The notes below the pieces were generated by a model. That model saw only the letters and a program-made list of their open reading frames with translations. It searched no databases and was not told the DNA's origin. This document shows, one piece after another, positions 1 to 7,352 of a stretch of 17,099 nucleotides of DNA. The DNA comes from Crinalium sp049646245 (lineage in GTDB: Bacteria > Cyanobacteriota > Cyanobacteriia > Cyanobacteriales > PCC-9333): the NCBI GenBank assembly GCA_049646245.1, contig JBARVL010000320.1, positions 1 to 17,099 on the forward strand, in the 5' to 3' direction. Each line of letters begins with the position of its first letter. Within the stretch, counting starts at the first letter, position 1. The translations under genes were made by a program, and so were the position numbers.

Positions 1-1364
1 TTTACGGCAATGTTGTTAATAGAAGTAACAACATTTTCTACTGTTTTTCTACCTTCATCGGCAACCATGACAGTAGAGTTAGTAGCGTTTTGAATGTCCA
101 TTACTAAACCGTTAATGCGCTCGGCTGACTTTTTACTTTGATCGGCAAGTTTACGAATTTCTGAAGCGACAACAGCAAAACCTTTACCATGCTCACCAGC
201 GCGTACTGCTTCTACGGCAGCATTTAAAGCTAACATATTAGTTTGATTAGCTAATTCACTTACAAGTGTGGAAATTGATCCAATCTGATGAGTTTGTTCG
301 CTTAAGCGCAGAATTTGTTCGGCAATTTGTGTAACTTTTTCTCGTAGACTAGAACCTTTATAAACAGAAGCATGATCTGTGTGGTTACTACCATCAACTA
401 AAGTTAATACTTCTCTAGCACCATTAGCTGCTGACTCTGCTTGTTCGGAGGAAATACGGGAGGATGCGCCTAATTCATCCATTGTGGTGCTAGTTTGGCT
501 GACAGAGACAGCTTGTTGAGATGCAGTGCGTTCTTGTTGATCTACTGTAGCAGCAATCTCGCTAGAAGATGAGACAATAGTATTCACTATATTGGCAATT
601 TTAGCGCCGAGTGGTTTGGCGATCGTTCTACTGAGGAATATTCCGAAAATAATTGCAGCACCAGGACCAACTATCATCCCAAGTAACATTAAGGAGTTAG
701 TTTGCTGAACATCTTTTTCAGCAGAATTTTTAGAGTTTACTCCCAAATCTTGGCTATAGTCAATAACTGCTATAACACCTTCAGTAGCAGTATTAAAAGA
801 GTCAAGTGCTTGATTAGCTGAAAATTCACTCATGCGGTCAAGCTGGCTATCTGCGGTTTTAGCTAATCGCATTTCTGGAGAATTTTGTTTCCCTTGACTC
901 ACCAGTTCCGCCATGCGATTTGGAGGATCTTGAATGCCAAAATCAGCAAACTTTTGATACTCCTGTAAAAATTTTTGATGGTCTAGTTTCCACTGCTCCC
1001 AATCTTCTAAAAATTTTTGGTAAATTTTATCTTCTCCCTCATTTCTGGGAGCAGATTCATATTGTTTAAATCCTTCGTCAATTTGCTTCCAAGCCTCTTT
1101 AACTCGCTCTAATTCTACTTGTCTTTTTCCTGGGCTAAGAAGTGGGTTGAGTAATGCTCTTTCTGATGACTGTACTTGAGTTTGTCCTTCATTAACTTTC
1201 CATAATCCCGTCACGCTAGGAAGTGTGTTGTTACCAAGGGTGTCGATATGTTTACTTAAGCGTGAAGTCCCATTAACGCCAACTAGCCCAACAGCTAATA
1301 CAATTCCACCCATGAGCATGAATGAGCCAAGCAATCTTGTTTGCAAACCCATTTTTTGAAACAT
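1..1364 (-). CDS. Methyl-accepting chemotaxis protein, C-terminus cut by window edge
   Basis: This is a transmembrane chemoreceptor that would control a CheA-type kinase through CheW. The reading frame is open from an ATG at 1364 to the window start, giving 454 codons with the C-terminus missing. Two membrane segments (about residues 9-30 and 224-245) enclose a roughly 190-residue, mostly helical periplasmic domain of the four-helix-bundle type. A degenerate HAMP-like stretch follows, then the MCP signalling domain. The highly conserved hairpin tip is at about 371-406 (ANQTNMLALNAA, EAVRAG, GKGFAVVA), followed by the EIRKLADQSKKSAE helix. The start is supported by AGGAG at 1375-1379, 10 nt upstream of the ATG; a second in-frame ATG lies four codons downstream. 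The signalling half closely resembles the receptor at 5813-7267, so the two are paralogs with different sensor domains. Two decayed MCP pieces lie just upstream. Its ligand cannot be told from the sequence. Confidence 0.93.
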   Translation of the reverse strand, partial: MFQKMGLQTRLLGSFMLMGGIVLAVGLVGVNGTSRLSKHIDTLGNNTLPSVTGLWKVNEGQTQVQSSERALLNPLLSPGKRQVELERVKEAWKQIDEGFKQYESAPRNEGEDKIYQKFLEDWEQWKLDHQKFLQEYQKFADFGIQDPPNRMAELVSQGKQNSPEMRLAKTADSQLDRMSEFSANQALDSFNTATEGVIAVIDYSQDLGVNSKNSAEKDVQQTNSLMLLGMIVGPGAAIIFGIFLSRTIAKPLGAKIANIVNTIVSSSSEIAATVDQQERTASQQAVSVSQTSTTMDELGASSRISSEQAESAANGAREVLTLVDGSNHTDHASVYKGSSLREKVTQIAEQILRLSEQTHQIGSISTLVSELANQTNMLALNAAVEAVRAGEHGKGFAVVASEIRKLADQSKKSAERINGLVMDIQNATNSTVMVADEGRKTVENVVTSINNIAV

Positions 1365-1400
1365 TGAAGTTTAACTCCTATAAAATAAATACCTGAAGCT

Positions 1401-1493
1401 CTAGGAGCTTTTATTTGTTTGATTAGCAACATCTGTTACTAAGTTAGTAATGCTATCAATTTGAGTTGTTTGCTCGTTTAAATGCAGAATTTG
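1401..1493 (-). pseudogene. MCP fragment A: remnant of the signalling-hairpin region
   Basis: Read on the minus strand from 1493, 30 codons give an MCP-like peptide beginning QILHLNEQT and ending VANQTNKSS, bounded by TAA (1494-1496) and TAG (1401-1403). Residues 2-27 align without gaps to residues 309-334 of the MCP at 5813-7267, with 19 of 26 identical. The similarity stops exactly where the intact protein continues MLALNAA. The piece ends about 20 nt before the ribosome binding site of the MCP at 1364. It is too short to be a functional domain and is best read as debris of a duplicated receptor gene. Confidence 0.72.
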
Positions 1494-1714
1494 TTAAGTT
1501 GATCCACCCATTCCACATTTGATTTTACAAATATTGCAGATCAACTGTCTTCTGAGGATTTACTGATTTTTTTGCTTTATGGCTAAGTTATACGTAAATT
1601 AACCGAATGCTACTAAAATTACAACACTTTGCATCTAAATGTAGTACAATTGTTAAATCACATTCCTGAAACTGCGGGAGAGTTGGGGAGTGCAGGGGTG
1701 GTGTATTTATTTTG

Positions 1715-1835
1715 ATTAATAACCTGTTGAATATCAGTAACTAAAACATTAATTTTCTCTGCTAACTTCTTAAGTTTGATCTGCAAGTTTAAGAATTTCT
1801 GCTGCTACCATAACAAAACCGTTACCTTTTTTAGC
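1715..1835 (-). pseudogene. MCP fragment B: frameshifted remnant of the distal signalling helix
   Basis: Read on the minus strand, one frame gives KKGNGFVMVAAEILKLADQ. After a 1-nt frameshift another frame gives LKKLAEKINVLVTDIQQVIN. Together they match residues 351-387 of the MCP at 5813-7267 (GKGFAVVAAEIRKLADQ, then AEKINLLVTDIQ). An in-frame stop lies just upstream at 1836-1838, preceded by LAND, which may be the LAN of LANQTN joined after a deletion. The nucleotide match to 6115-6215 is also plain by eye. Fragment B precedes fragment A in transcription order, although it encodes the later part of the domain. Confidence 0.72.
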
Positions 1836-2051
1836 TTAATCATTAGCCAATACATAAATTTGGTCATCACTTGGTGTAAACTATAAAATTAAGTATATAT
1901 AGCAGTAGCCAGGGAGGTTAGGGCATTTAAGGGTTCTGAAACCCTTGGGAACCAAAGCTTTTAAAAAGCTGAATGCTGATAGCTGACGGCTATAGTATGG
2001 AAGTTAATATATTATTTTCACCTTAATTGAATCACTCAATTATATAAAGAA

Positions 2052-2585
2052 ATGATTGCCCCATTAATATTTGTCCAGAAAAAATTTTATAACATGGTAT
2101 TTTCCTTAACTTCCTTTAGCCTAGGGTTGGCACTATTAACTCCATTATGTAGTAGTGCCGAGTTACTAAACCCTGTAAACATATTTCAAAACTTACAATA
2201 TGTAAGTTTGCCAACAGGTTTATGCAATGGTTTATCATCAAGTCTGTTGGGTAAAGTTAATGGCAATGAATATAGTGGCATTATCTGTGATCGAGATGAT
2301 AGCTCACATATTCTTCTACAAAAATTAGTGAGCTACACATCTAACGACAAAGCTATTTGGCAAATCGTGAGCGTGGAAACTCTTCCTAAGCCCAAAGCTG
2401 GAGAGTTGTTAGTTAATGCAGGTTGCTTTGACAAAAATGACAAATCAAAACCAATTTTTGCTTTAGTCAAAGATACTGGTTCTCAACCTTATCAAATTGT
2501 ACGGGCTTGGGAAGCTAACTTGATTAAAGAAAAATTTGAAGAAATTAACTCAACACAGGTGAACTGCTACGATCCTTTTTTATAG
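2052..2585 (+). CDS. Small secreted hypothetical protein with four cysteines in the mature part
   Basis: I do not recognise a named family. The 177-residue product has a signal-peptide-like N-terminus: a short region with KK at 10-11, a hydrophobic stretch at about 15-33 and a likely cleavage after SSA (34-36). That supports the first ATG, because a start at Met15 would remove the positive charges. The predicted mature part, about 140 residues, has four cysteines (58, 79, 125, 172), an even number that could form two disulfides outside the cytosol. No membrane segment follows. The region before the ATG has no clear Shine-Dalgarno sequence, only AAAG. It is the only plus-strand gene in the left 14 kb and converges on the M23 peptidase gene. 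HIP1 sites are absent from it. Confidence 0.7.
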   Translation: MIAPLIFVQKKFYNMVFSLTSFSLGLALLTPLCSSAELLNPVNIFQNLQYVSLPTGLCNGLSSSLLGKVNGNEYSGIICDRDDSSHILLQKLVSYTSNDKAIWQIVSVETLPKPKAGELLVNAGCFDKNDKSKPIFALVKDTGSQPYQIVRAWEANLIKEKFEEINSTQVNCYDPFL

Positions 2586-2595
2586 AAAGCTGTAA

Positions 2596-2623
2596 AGCGT
2601 CAGGATGAGAGTACCCTAACGCT
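2596..2623. terminator. Imperfect stem-loop between convergent genes
   Basis: AGCGT-c-AGG at 2596-2604 pairs with CCT-a-ACGCT at 2615-2623, with one internal mismatch and a loop of about 10 nt. It lies in the 91-bp gap between the ends of the convergent genes at 2585 and 2677. The plus-strand side is followed by A rather than T residues, so at best it is a weak terminator for the minus-strand gene. Confidence 0.3.
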
Positions 2624-2676
2624 AAAAAACTGTCCCAAATGTAAAGTTAGCAGAACGACGAGCTTGAGAACAAGAT

Positions 2677-3642
2677 TTAATGTTGATGAGTGGCGACATT
2701 TCCAGATTGAGACCCACCATTAAGTACAAACGGCACACTCTGTCCAAAAGTTAAATATTCCCCTGCTTTATGAACTTCTACGTGTAAATGGGCACCTGTA
2801 CTCCAACCTGAGTTACCACTATAGCCAATTAATTCTCCTGCTTTGACGCGATCGCCCACCTTAATTCCCACCGACGAGGCAAATCCTTGCTTCAAGTGCA
2901 AGTAAGCAGAGCGATAACCTCCATCATGCTCAATCAGCACGAAATTCATTTGGCTTCTTTTGTCTTGCCCACCACCTGTATCAGCAAATCTTTCCTCTAA
3001 TCTAACCACCTTCCCTGAACGCATTGCCTGAACAGGCGTGCCAACAGGAACATCTAGGTCGAGGGCATATGCCATTCTGCCTGCATGAGTCGTACCATGA
3101 AAACCTTGTGAAATCGGCGCATTTTTCCCTAAAGGGTGAATAAATCCTTGTAGCGGGTTAGCTTCGGTAGGATTTTGATTTGATCTCAAAGAAATGAGAT
3201 CGGGATTACTCCTAGATGCTCTAGCATTGCTAGCAGGAGCAGCATAGCTTAATGAGCTACCTTGTACAAAACCCTCCGCAATTAAGTAGGATTGTTCGTG
3301 CTGTTCGGCTTTAACTAAGTTATCGTGTTGCTCTATGCGCGGAGCCGGAGCTACTTGAGCAACAGCCGCTTGGGGTAAGGCTGTTGTTACTGCTCCAAGT
3401 GACAGGAAAATGCTTGCACTTAAGTTTTGCCAGTACTGAGAGGTTAATGCTTGTTCTAGTTGTTTGCGAGTGATTAGCCCTTTTTGAATTAGGATATCAC
3501 CAACTTTTTTACCACTATCTCTTTGTGCGGTTAAGACTTCTTCTAGTTGAGCCTGAGTAATCAGACCTTTTTTTAGAAAAACTTCACCGATACGAACCTT
3601 GGTATTTTTTTTGGGGTTAAAAGATATTTGGGGTAAACCCAT
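2677..3642 (-). CDS. Membrane-anchored M23 (LytM-type) peptidase with N-terminal MshEN-like repeats
   Basis: The predicted product is a zinc endopeptidase acting on peptidoglycan cross-links outside the membrane. From the ATG at 3642 it is 321 residues in three parts. Residues 17-69 are two 24-residue repeats separated by five residues, of the type at the N-terminus of GspE/MshE ATPases. Residues 76-97 are a hydrophobic anchor ending in a signal-like AVAQ. After a low-complexity linker, residues 168 to about 300 are the M23 domain: H186, D195 in ALDLDVPVGTPV, H249 in YLHL, and H285-L-H287 as zinc and catalytic residues. H186 and D195 are nine residues apart, wider than in classical LytM. A TTG at 3648 is an alternative start; AGGAG at 3654-3658 is 5 nt from the TTG and 11 nt from the ATG. 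The MshEN-like part would stay in the cytosol. Confidence 0.9.
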   Translation of the reverse strand: MGLPQISFNPKKNTKVRIGEVFLKKGLITQAQLEEVLTAQRDSGKKVGDILIQKGLITRKQLEQALTSQYWQNLSASIFLSLGAVTTALPQAAVAQVAPAPRIEQHDNLVKAEQHEQSYLIAEGFVQGSSLSYAAPASNARASRSNPDLISLRSNQNPTEANPLQGFIHPLGKNAPISQGFHGTTHAGRMAYALDLDVPVGTPVQAMRSGKVVRLEERFADTGGGQDKRSQMNFVLIEHDGGYRSAYLHLKQGFASSVGIKVGDRVKAGELIGYSGNSGWSTGAHLHVEVHKAGEYLTFGQSVPFVLNGGSQSGNVATHQH

Positions 3643-3653
3643 AACCAATACGT

Positions 3654-3658
3654 CTCCT
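3654..3658 (-). promoter_or_regulatory. Ribosome binding site of the M23 peptidase gene
   Basis: AGGAG on the minus strand fits both the TTG at 3648 (5 nt) and the ATG at 3642 (11 nt). It fixes the start to one of these two and rules out later in-frame starts, so the MshEN-like repeats are part of the protein. Confidence 0.6.
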
Positions 3659-3777
3659 TAATTCAATCTGAAGTATTGTTTGATAATTAATATATCTCGG
3701 TCTTTTAAACTCTGCACGGGCATCAACTGCTAACCCTATGAGCTAAAGCAATCCATGACCGCGTGCAGCATAAAACT

Positions 3778-4497
3778 TTACCAAAGTGCTGGAATTGGTG
3801 TCGGGGGTTTGATGGCTGGCGGTTCTCCACCTCCCACAGGTGGATTTGGCATGACTGGCGGAGGGGTGATACTTACAGGGGGTGGGGTGGTTTTTCCGAA
3901 GCATAATTTTGTAGAACCAATGCCCCGATAAGACGTTACTATTAGGGGAACTCCCGGAGCCAAACCCATACGCGCAGATACGGCGGGCGCTACTGCTGTA
4001 GTTTCAAGTTGACCATTGGGTAATTCCAGCGTTACTTGAGAGCCAACAACTTCTCTAACAACACCTTCAAGCGTTTTTTCTACTTCTGCTGGTTGTACTT
4101 CTTGCACTACTTTGTTTTCATCTACTAAGAGCGCAACAAAGGCTCCTCTACGGATATTAGATGAATTTACTAAATTAGGATTAAGCTGATAATTTTGAGA
4201 TGTACCGTCAGCTAATTTAATTTGCACAGTAGTGCCGTTAGAGGAACTAATGATACCAGGAACATTTTGATTGAGACTAGCTGGGGTTACAGTCTGTGTC
4301 TGGCTGATATCTTTTCCTGGGTCAAGAGCTATTAACGTCTCTGTTTCAGGCAACCCAACCTCCGTATCACGATAATTGGAGGGTATCCTCTGCAATGATC
4401 CCTGAGATGAGTTAGCTAGTACTGGAGATGTAAATAATCCGTAAAATACTAGCGACAGGATTGTGGTGGTGAATAAAGTTGTTGTTTTAGCGTACAT
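3778..4497 (-). CDS. Secreted hypothetical protein with two internal beta-type repeats and a proline-rich tail
   Basis: No named family is recognised. The 239-residue product has a clear signal peptide: a lysine near the start, a hydrophobic stretch at about 9-24 and a probable cleavage after VLA (26-28). After a polar spacer come two units of about 50 residues (79-130 and 143-190). Each starts with a glycine-containing strand, then a V-x-L/I-x-L stretch with a short polar turn (KLADGTS, ELPNGQ), and ends in a hydrophobic strand after a G-x-F/P. This resembles small OB- or barrel-like domains (DUF5666-like, tentative). The tail (203-239) is proline- and glycine-rich with no membrane segment, suggesting a periplasmic or wall-associated protein. 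GGAG lies 10 nt before the ATG. It follows the gene at 4555-5334 on the same strand after 57 bp, so the two may be co-transcribed. Confidence 0.75.
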   Translation of the reverse strand: MYAKTTTLFTTTILSLVFYGLFTSPVLANSSQGSLQRIPSNYRDTEVGLPETETLIALDPGKDISQTQTVTPASLNQNVPGIISSSNGTTVQIKLADGTSQNYQLNPNLVNSSNIRRGAFVALLVDENKVVQEVQPAEVEKTLEGVVREVVGSQVTLELPNGQLETTAVAPAVSARMGLAPGVPLIVTSYRGIGSTKLCFGKTTPPPVSITPPPVMPNPPVGGGEPPAIKPPTPIPALW

Positions 4498-4554
4498 GGC
4501 TTTATAGCTCCGATAAAAAAAATGAAGTAAAACGAAAAATTAATTCTATAGACC

Positions 4555-5334
4555 TTAATCCTGCGGAATTTTTCTGATAGTTTTAGCTGCCTTTCTTGAA
4601 GAAATTTTTGCGTATTTCCTTTTCAGCAAAATTCCTATACCTATAGCTACTACCCCACCCAGACTTGTTGAAGGTGCGGGAACGGCTGCTATGGGAGATT
4701 CCGGCGGAGATTCCGGCGGAGATTCCGGCGGAGATTCTTGCGAAGTTGTTGAGCGGAATAGTCCTAGGAGAGGAACCAATCCTGGCAGAAACCCTAAGCC
4801 TGGTCCTCCGCCTCCTGCTAATATTAGGGGTGGAACTAATCCACCGCCTATTCCAGGTGTGTGACCTCCCACTTCACATAAAACTTCTCCACCTCCTACC
4901 TCACAAGTATCAAGTCCAAATCCTACTTCACATAAGTCTTGGGTCGCTTGGGTAATATCGTTAGGAAATTGGCTATTTAATGGCTGGTCTAATGGATCTG
5001 ATTTTCCATCTAAGATTCCTATCTGAGAAATATAGTTAATGGCATTATTAGTAAATTGAGGCTTTTGCGCCAAGGATGATAATTTAGGATTAGAAAATTT
5101 TAACACCTCATTTTTTTGGCTCTCCGTAGAAAGTGAAACTTTCTTGACAAAGCTTTTCGTCTGGTTAGGAGGCAATCCTGCGGTACAATCATCATTACTG
5201 AGTGCTACAGGGTCATTAATATAACTCTGAGGAGTCGTCGGTACCAAACCTATAGCTATAGCTGGTATTATACTGGTATTACAAACTTCTAGGAATAAAG
5301 TTCCTGCGACAAGGGTTAAGGTCAAGGGTTTCAT
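4555..5334 (-). CDS. Secreted protein with a PEP-CTERM-like C-terminal sorting signal
   Basis: The 259-residue product has an N-terminal signal peptide (hydrophobic residues at about 5-27, ending AIA). Near the C-terminus, VPAPST at 218-223 is followed by a Gly/Ile-rich hydrophobic segment at about 225-237 and the basic cluster KRK at 238-240. This is the layout of PEP-CTERM signals recognised by exosortase, with Ala in place of Glu in the VPEP core. Some 19 residues follow the basic cluster, longer than usual. The middle is low-complexity: three C-E-V-G units (135-156), a glycine-rich hydrophobic stretch (158-193) and a repeated S-P-P-E tract (201-214) encoded by a tandem 12-bp repeat. It is probably exported and anchored, and may be glycosylated or form extracellular matrix. 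No clear ribosome binding site precedes the ATG. It is upstream of, and possibly co-transcribed with, the gene at 3778-4497. Confidence 0.72.
   Translation of the reverse strand: MKPLTLTLVAGTLFLEVCNTSIIPAIAIGLVPTTPQSYINDPVALSNDDCTAGLPPNQTKSFVKKVSLSTESQKNEVLKFSNPKLSSLAQKPQFTNNAINYISQIGILDGKSDPLDQPLNSQFPNDITQATQDLCEVGFGLDTCEVGGGEVLCEVGGHTPGIGGGLVPPLILAGGGGPGLGFLPGLVPLLGLFRSTTSQESPPESPPESPPESPIAAVPAPSTSLGGVVAIGIGILLKRKYAKISSRKAAKTIRKIPQD
4697..4732 (-). repeat. Tandem 12-bp repeat encoding S-P-P-E
   Basis: Three perfect copies of GATTCCGGCGGA (plus-strand reading) are followed by the start of a fourth. The 12-bp period keeps the reading frame and encodes the SPPE units just before the PEP-CTERM-like signal. 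Copy number could vary between strains by slippage without breaking the gene. Confidence 0.9.
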
Positions 5335-5812
5335 AATTATTACTTAATAAAATACTAGGTGGATATTTTTTAACTTATATTTTTTTTAGATTTAAAATTA
5401 TTTATTTAAGCGTCGTTATTGCTTTGTATTATTTTTTTAATCCCCCATATTAAGTATGCTTTTAGACAAACCAGAATATCGCTCTACATTTATGTTAATA
5501 GGTTCAGTATACTTCTTCCTCTACCATTAGTCCACTCTTAGTCAATATTTTTGTTTGGGAAATCGGTTCTTCCGTACTTAGTATGCTAAATTAACTTATG
5601 TTAATTCTCAAAGCTACACTAGGCAATGCGTTGATCGTATTTACCCCTCTGCGAGGCTAGTTGGTAACTTGGGATAGAGAGGCGATCGCGTTGAAGTCAC
5701 AGCCAGTCAGGATCTGGAACATTATAAAATTAATAATTTGGTACACTAAGTACGGAAGAGCCGCTATTTTAGATTAACTATTAGCCACTAATCCCTTGAT
5801 AATTCTAGTAAT
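5335..5812. other. 478-bp intergenic region, AT-rich part plus inverted-repeat element
   Basis: No coding region is seen. Positions 5335-5560 are very AT-rich with T runs and would contain the promoter of the gene starting at 5334, although no promoter can be assigned with confidence. Positions 5564-5763 form an element bounded by inverted repeats, listed separately. It lies just downstream of the MCP gene that ends at 5813. Confidence 0.55.
5564..5763. mobile_element. Putative 200-bp MITE-like element with 19-bp terminal inverted repeats
   Basis: The left end CGGTTCTTCCGTACTTAGT (5564-5582) is the reverse complement of the right end ACTAAGTACGGAAGAGCCG (5745-5763) at 18 of 19 positions. Just outside, AAAT on the left and CTATTT on the right extend the symmetry with a 2-nt gap, so the true ends may be a few bases further out. 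The interior has no coding region but contains a 7-bp-arm hairpin (5589-5606) and one HIP1 site. A non-autonomous transposon relic is the simplest reading. No convincing target duplication is visible. Confidence 0.45.
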
Positions 5813-7267
5813 TTAAACGATCGCCTTCAGATCTTGGGCAGCTTCGTTAAGTTTTTGAGTACCAACTTTTGTTTGAGTGATCCCAACAGCAGTTTCTTTT
5901 GCTCCTTGGTTGAGGTTATTCATCGCGCTGACTACTTGTTGAATGGCGATCGCTTGTTGTTTTATATTTAAAGAAATTTGTTGATTGCTCAAAACCACGT
6001 TATTTACGGCACTGGCGACACCAGCGAAAGACTCCGCAGTTTTTTGAGTAATTTGCATACTTTCTTGCACGGTTTTCGTGCCTTGATCTGTCACCATCAC
6101 AGTTGCATTAATCGCGTGTTGAATATCAGTAACTAAAAGATTAATTTTCTCTGCTGACTTTTTACTTTGATCTGCAAGTTTGCGAATTTCTGCTGCTACC
6201 ACCGCAAAACCTTTACCTTGCTCTCCTGCACGCACAGCTTCAACTGCGGCATTTAAAGCTAACATATTAGTTTGATTAGCTAAATCGCTAACTAAATTAG
6301 AAATACTGCCAATTTGACTGGTTTGTTCGCTTAAACGTAAAATTTCTTGCGCGATCGCAGTTACTCTTTCTTTTAACTCTGTCATTCCTTGTAAAGTGCG
6401 ATCGACTGCTTCGTTACCATTGTCTGTCAACCCTAACGCCTGCTTTGCAGCCATCACTGCTGACTCCGCTTGATCCGCAGACTGTTGGGAAGACGCGCCC
6501 AACTCATCCATCGTGGTAGTAGTTTCATTTACCGATGTAGCTTGCTGAGTGCTAATACGTTCCTGTTCTTCTACGGTTGAGGCAATTTGATTAGAAGAAG
6601 ATGCGATCGCACTTACCGCTTGCGAGATTTTTTTAGTAATTCCAGATGATATAGCAAACGCCGAAATTAAGGCTACAGATATCCCTAATAAAGAACCTAC
6701 TGCCACTAACAATAATAAAAAATTTAAATTAGCTTCGGCTTTTGCTGTAGCTGCATTTAAAATTTCCCTTTCCTTATTATTAAAAGCAGCATTAGTTTCT
6801 TCAAATCCTTTAATAATATTGTATCCTTCTCTATTTCGTAATATCTCAACAGCTTCTTTTTGCTTACCTTGATTAACTAAATTAATTAATTTATTGGAAA
6901 ATTCATCATACTCTTTACCTAAGCCGATCATTTTTTCCAAACGCTGTTTCTGCTCAGGATTCTCTATATTTTTACTAATGATTTCAGCACGTTCATTAAA
7001 ATATTTTAAATTCTTTTGATAGTCACTTAAGAAACCTGCATCTTTATTTAAAGCAATATATCCCCGTGTATCTCTTGCCATTTTTGCCAGCCCAAAACCC
7101 ATTTGGGAGCCACCTTCTACAGTATTAAGAGAGATTTTAGTTTGTTTAAATGCTTCTGCTGCCTTATTCGCACTGGAAAAGGTCGGAATAGTTAATCCCA
7201 CAAATAATAATATTGGCACAGAATATCCTAATAACATCCTGTTTCTTAGCTTTAAATTGGTCAACAT
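5813..7267 (-). CDS. Methyl-accepting chemotaxis protein with CHASE3-like sensor domain
   Basis: This is a complete chemoreceptor of 484 residues. Membrane segments at about 11-31 and 181-204 enclose a helical extracytoplasmic domain of about 150 residues. Its DTRGYIALNKDAGFL segment (66-80) resembles the CHASE3 family, and a four-helix bundle is the broader alternative. No clear HAMP is seen; a serine-rich connector (205-240) leads into the MCP signalling domain. The hairpin tip is at 331-358 (NQTNMLALNAA, EAVRAGEQGKGF), followed by EIRKLADQSKKSAEKI. There is no C-terminal NWETF-type tether for CheR. AGGAG lies 8 nt upstream of the ATG. It is the last gene of the LOV kinase-cheR-cheW-MCP series, 85 bp after cheW with a hairpin between. 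It would partner the adjacent CheW and be methylated by the adjacent CheR. Confidence 0.95.
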   Translation of the reverse strand: MLTNLKLRNRMLLGYSVPILLFVGLTIPTFSSANKAAEAFKQTKISLNTVEGGSQMGFGLAKMARDTRGYIALNKDAGFLSDYQKNLKYFNERAEIISKNIENPEQKQRLEKMIGLGKEYDEFSNKLINLVNQGKQKEAVEILRNREGYNIIKGFEETNAAFNNKEREILNAATAKAEANLNFLLLLVAVGSLLGISVALISAFAISSGITKKISQAVSAIASSSNQIASTVEEQERISTQQATSVNETTTTMDELGASSQQSADQAESAVMAAKQALGLTDNGNEAVDRTLQGMTELKERVTAIAQEILRLSEQTSQIGSISNLVSDLANQTNMLALNAAVEAVRAGEQGKGFAVVAAEIRKLADQSKKSAEKINLLVTDIQHAINATVMVTDQGTKTVQESMQITQKTAESFAGVASAVNNVVLSNQQISLNIKQQAIAIQQVVSAMNNLNQGAKETAVGITQTKVGTQKLNEAAQDLKAIV

Positions 7268-7321
7268 TTCTTATTCTCCTTGAACAAATAAAAATTATGT
7301 GATTTATTTTATAACTAAATA

Positions 7322-7340
7322 GGCGGGTTACTCACCCGCC
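7322..7340 (-). terminator. GC-rich hairpin between cheW and the downstream MCP gene
   Basis: GGCGGGT (7322-7328) and ACCCGCC (7334-7340) form a perfect 7-bp stem with a 5-nt loop. In the minus-strand transcript it is followed by TATTTAGTTAT, a T-rich but interrupted tail. It starts 12 nt after the cheW stop and lies 54 nt before the MCP start. It may be a partial terminator that sets the CheW-to-receptor ratio, or an RNA-processing or stability element. Confidence 0.55.
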
Positions 7341-7352
7341 GAACAAAATTAA

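Larger units (their letters stand above)
1365..2051. other. 687-bp region with no intact gene, carrying MCP debris
   Basis: No credible intact gene lies here on either strand. The stretch holds two decayed MCP fragments, listed separately, and the upstream region of the MCP that starts at 1364. It also has a perfect 7-bp-arm hairpin with a 4-nt loop at 1929-1946 and an AT-rich leader before the gene at 2052. A 7-bp-arm inverted repeat at 2024-2042 sits directly in front of that gene's start. The text around 1968-1992 resembles short dispersed cyanobacterial intergenic sequence. Confidence 0.6.

Noticed and set aside
1929..1946. Hairpin AAGGGTT-CTGA-AACCCTT as a terminator or tRNA part
   Set aside because: No gene ends just before it and no T-run follows; no cloverleaf can be built around it. 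It is left as a structural note only.
4665..4955. Plus-strand open frame with an A-E-I-P repeat inside the PEP-CTERM-like gene
   Set aside because: It is antisense to a better-supported gene with a signal peptide and sorting signal, and its repeat is only the complement of the SPPE tandem repeat.
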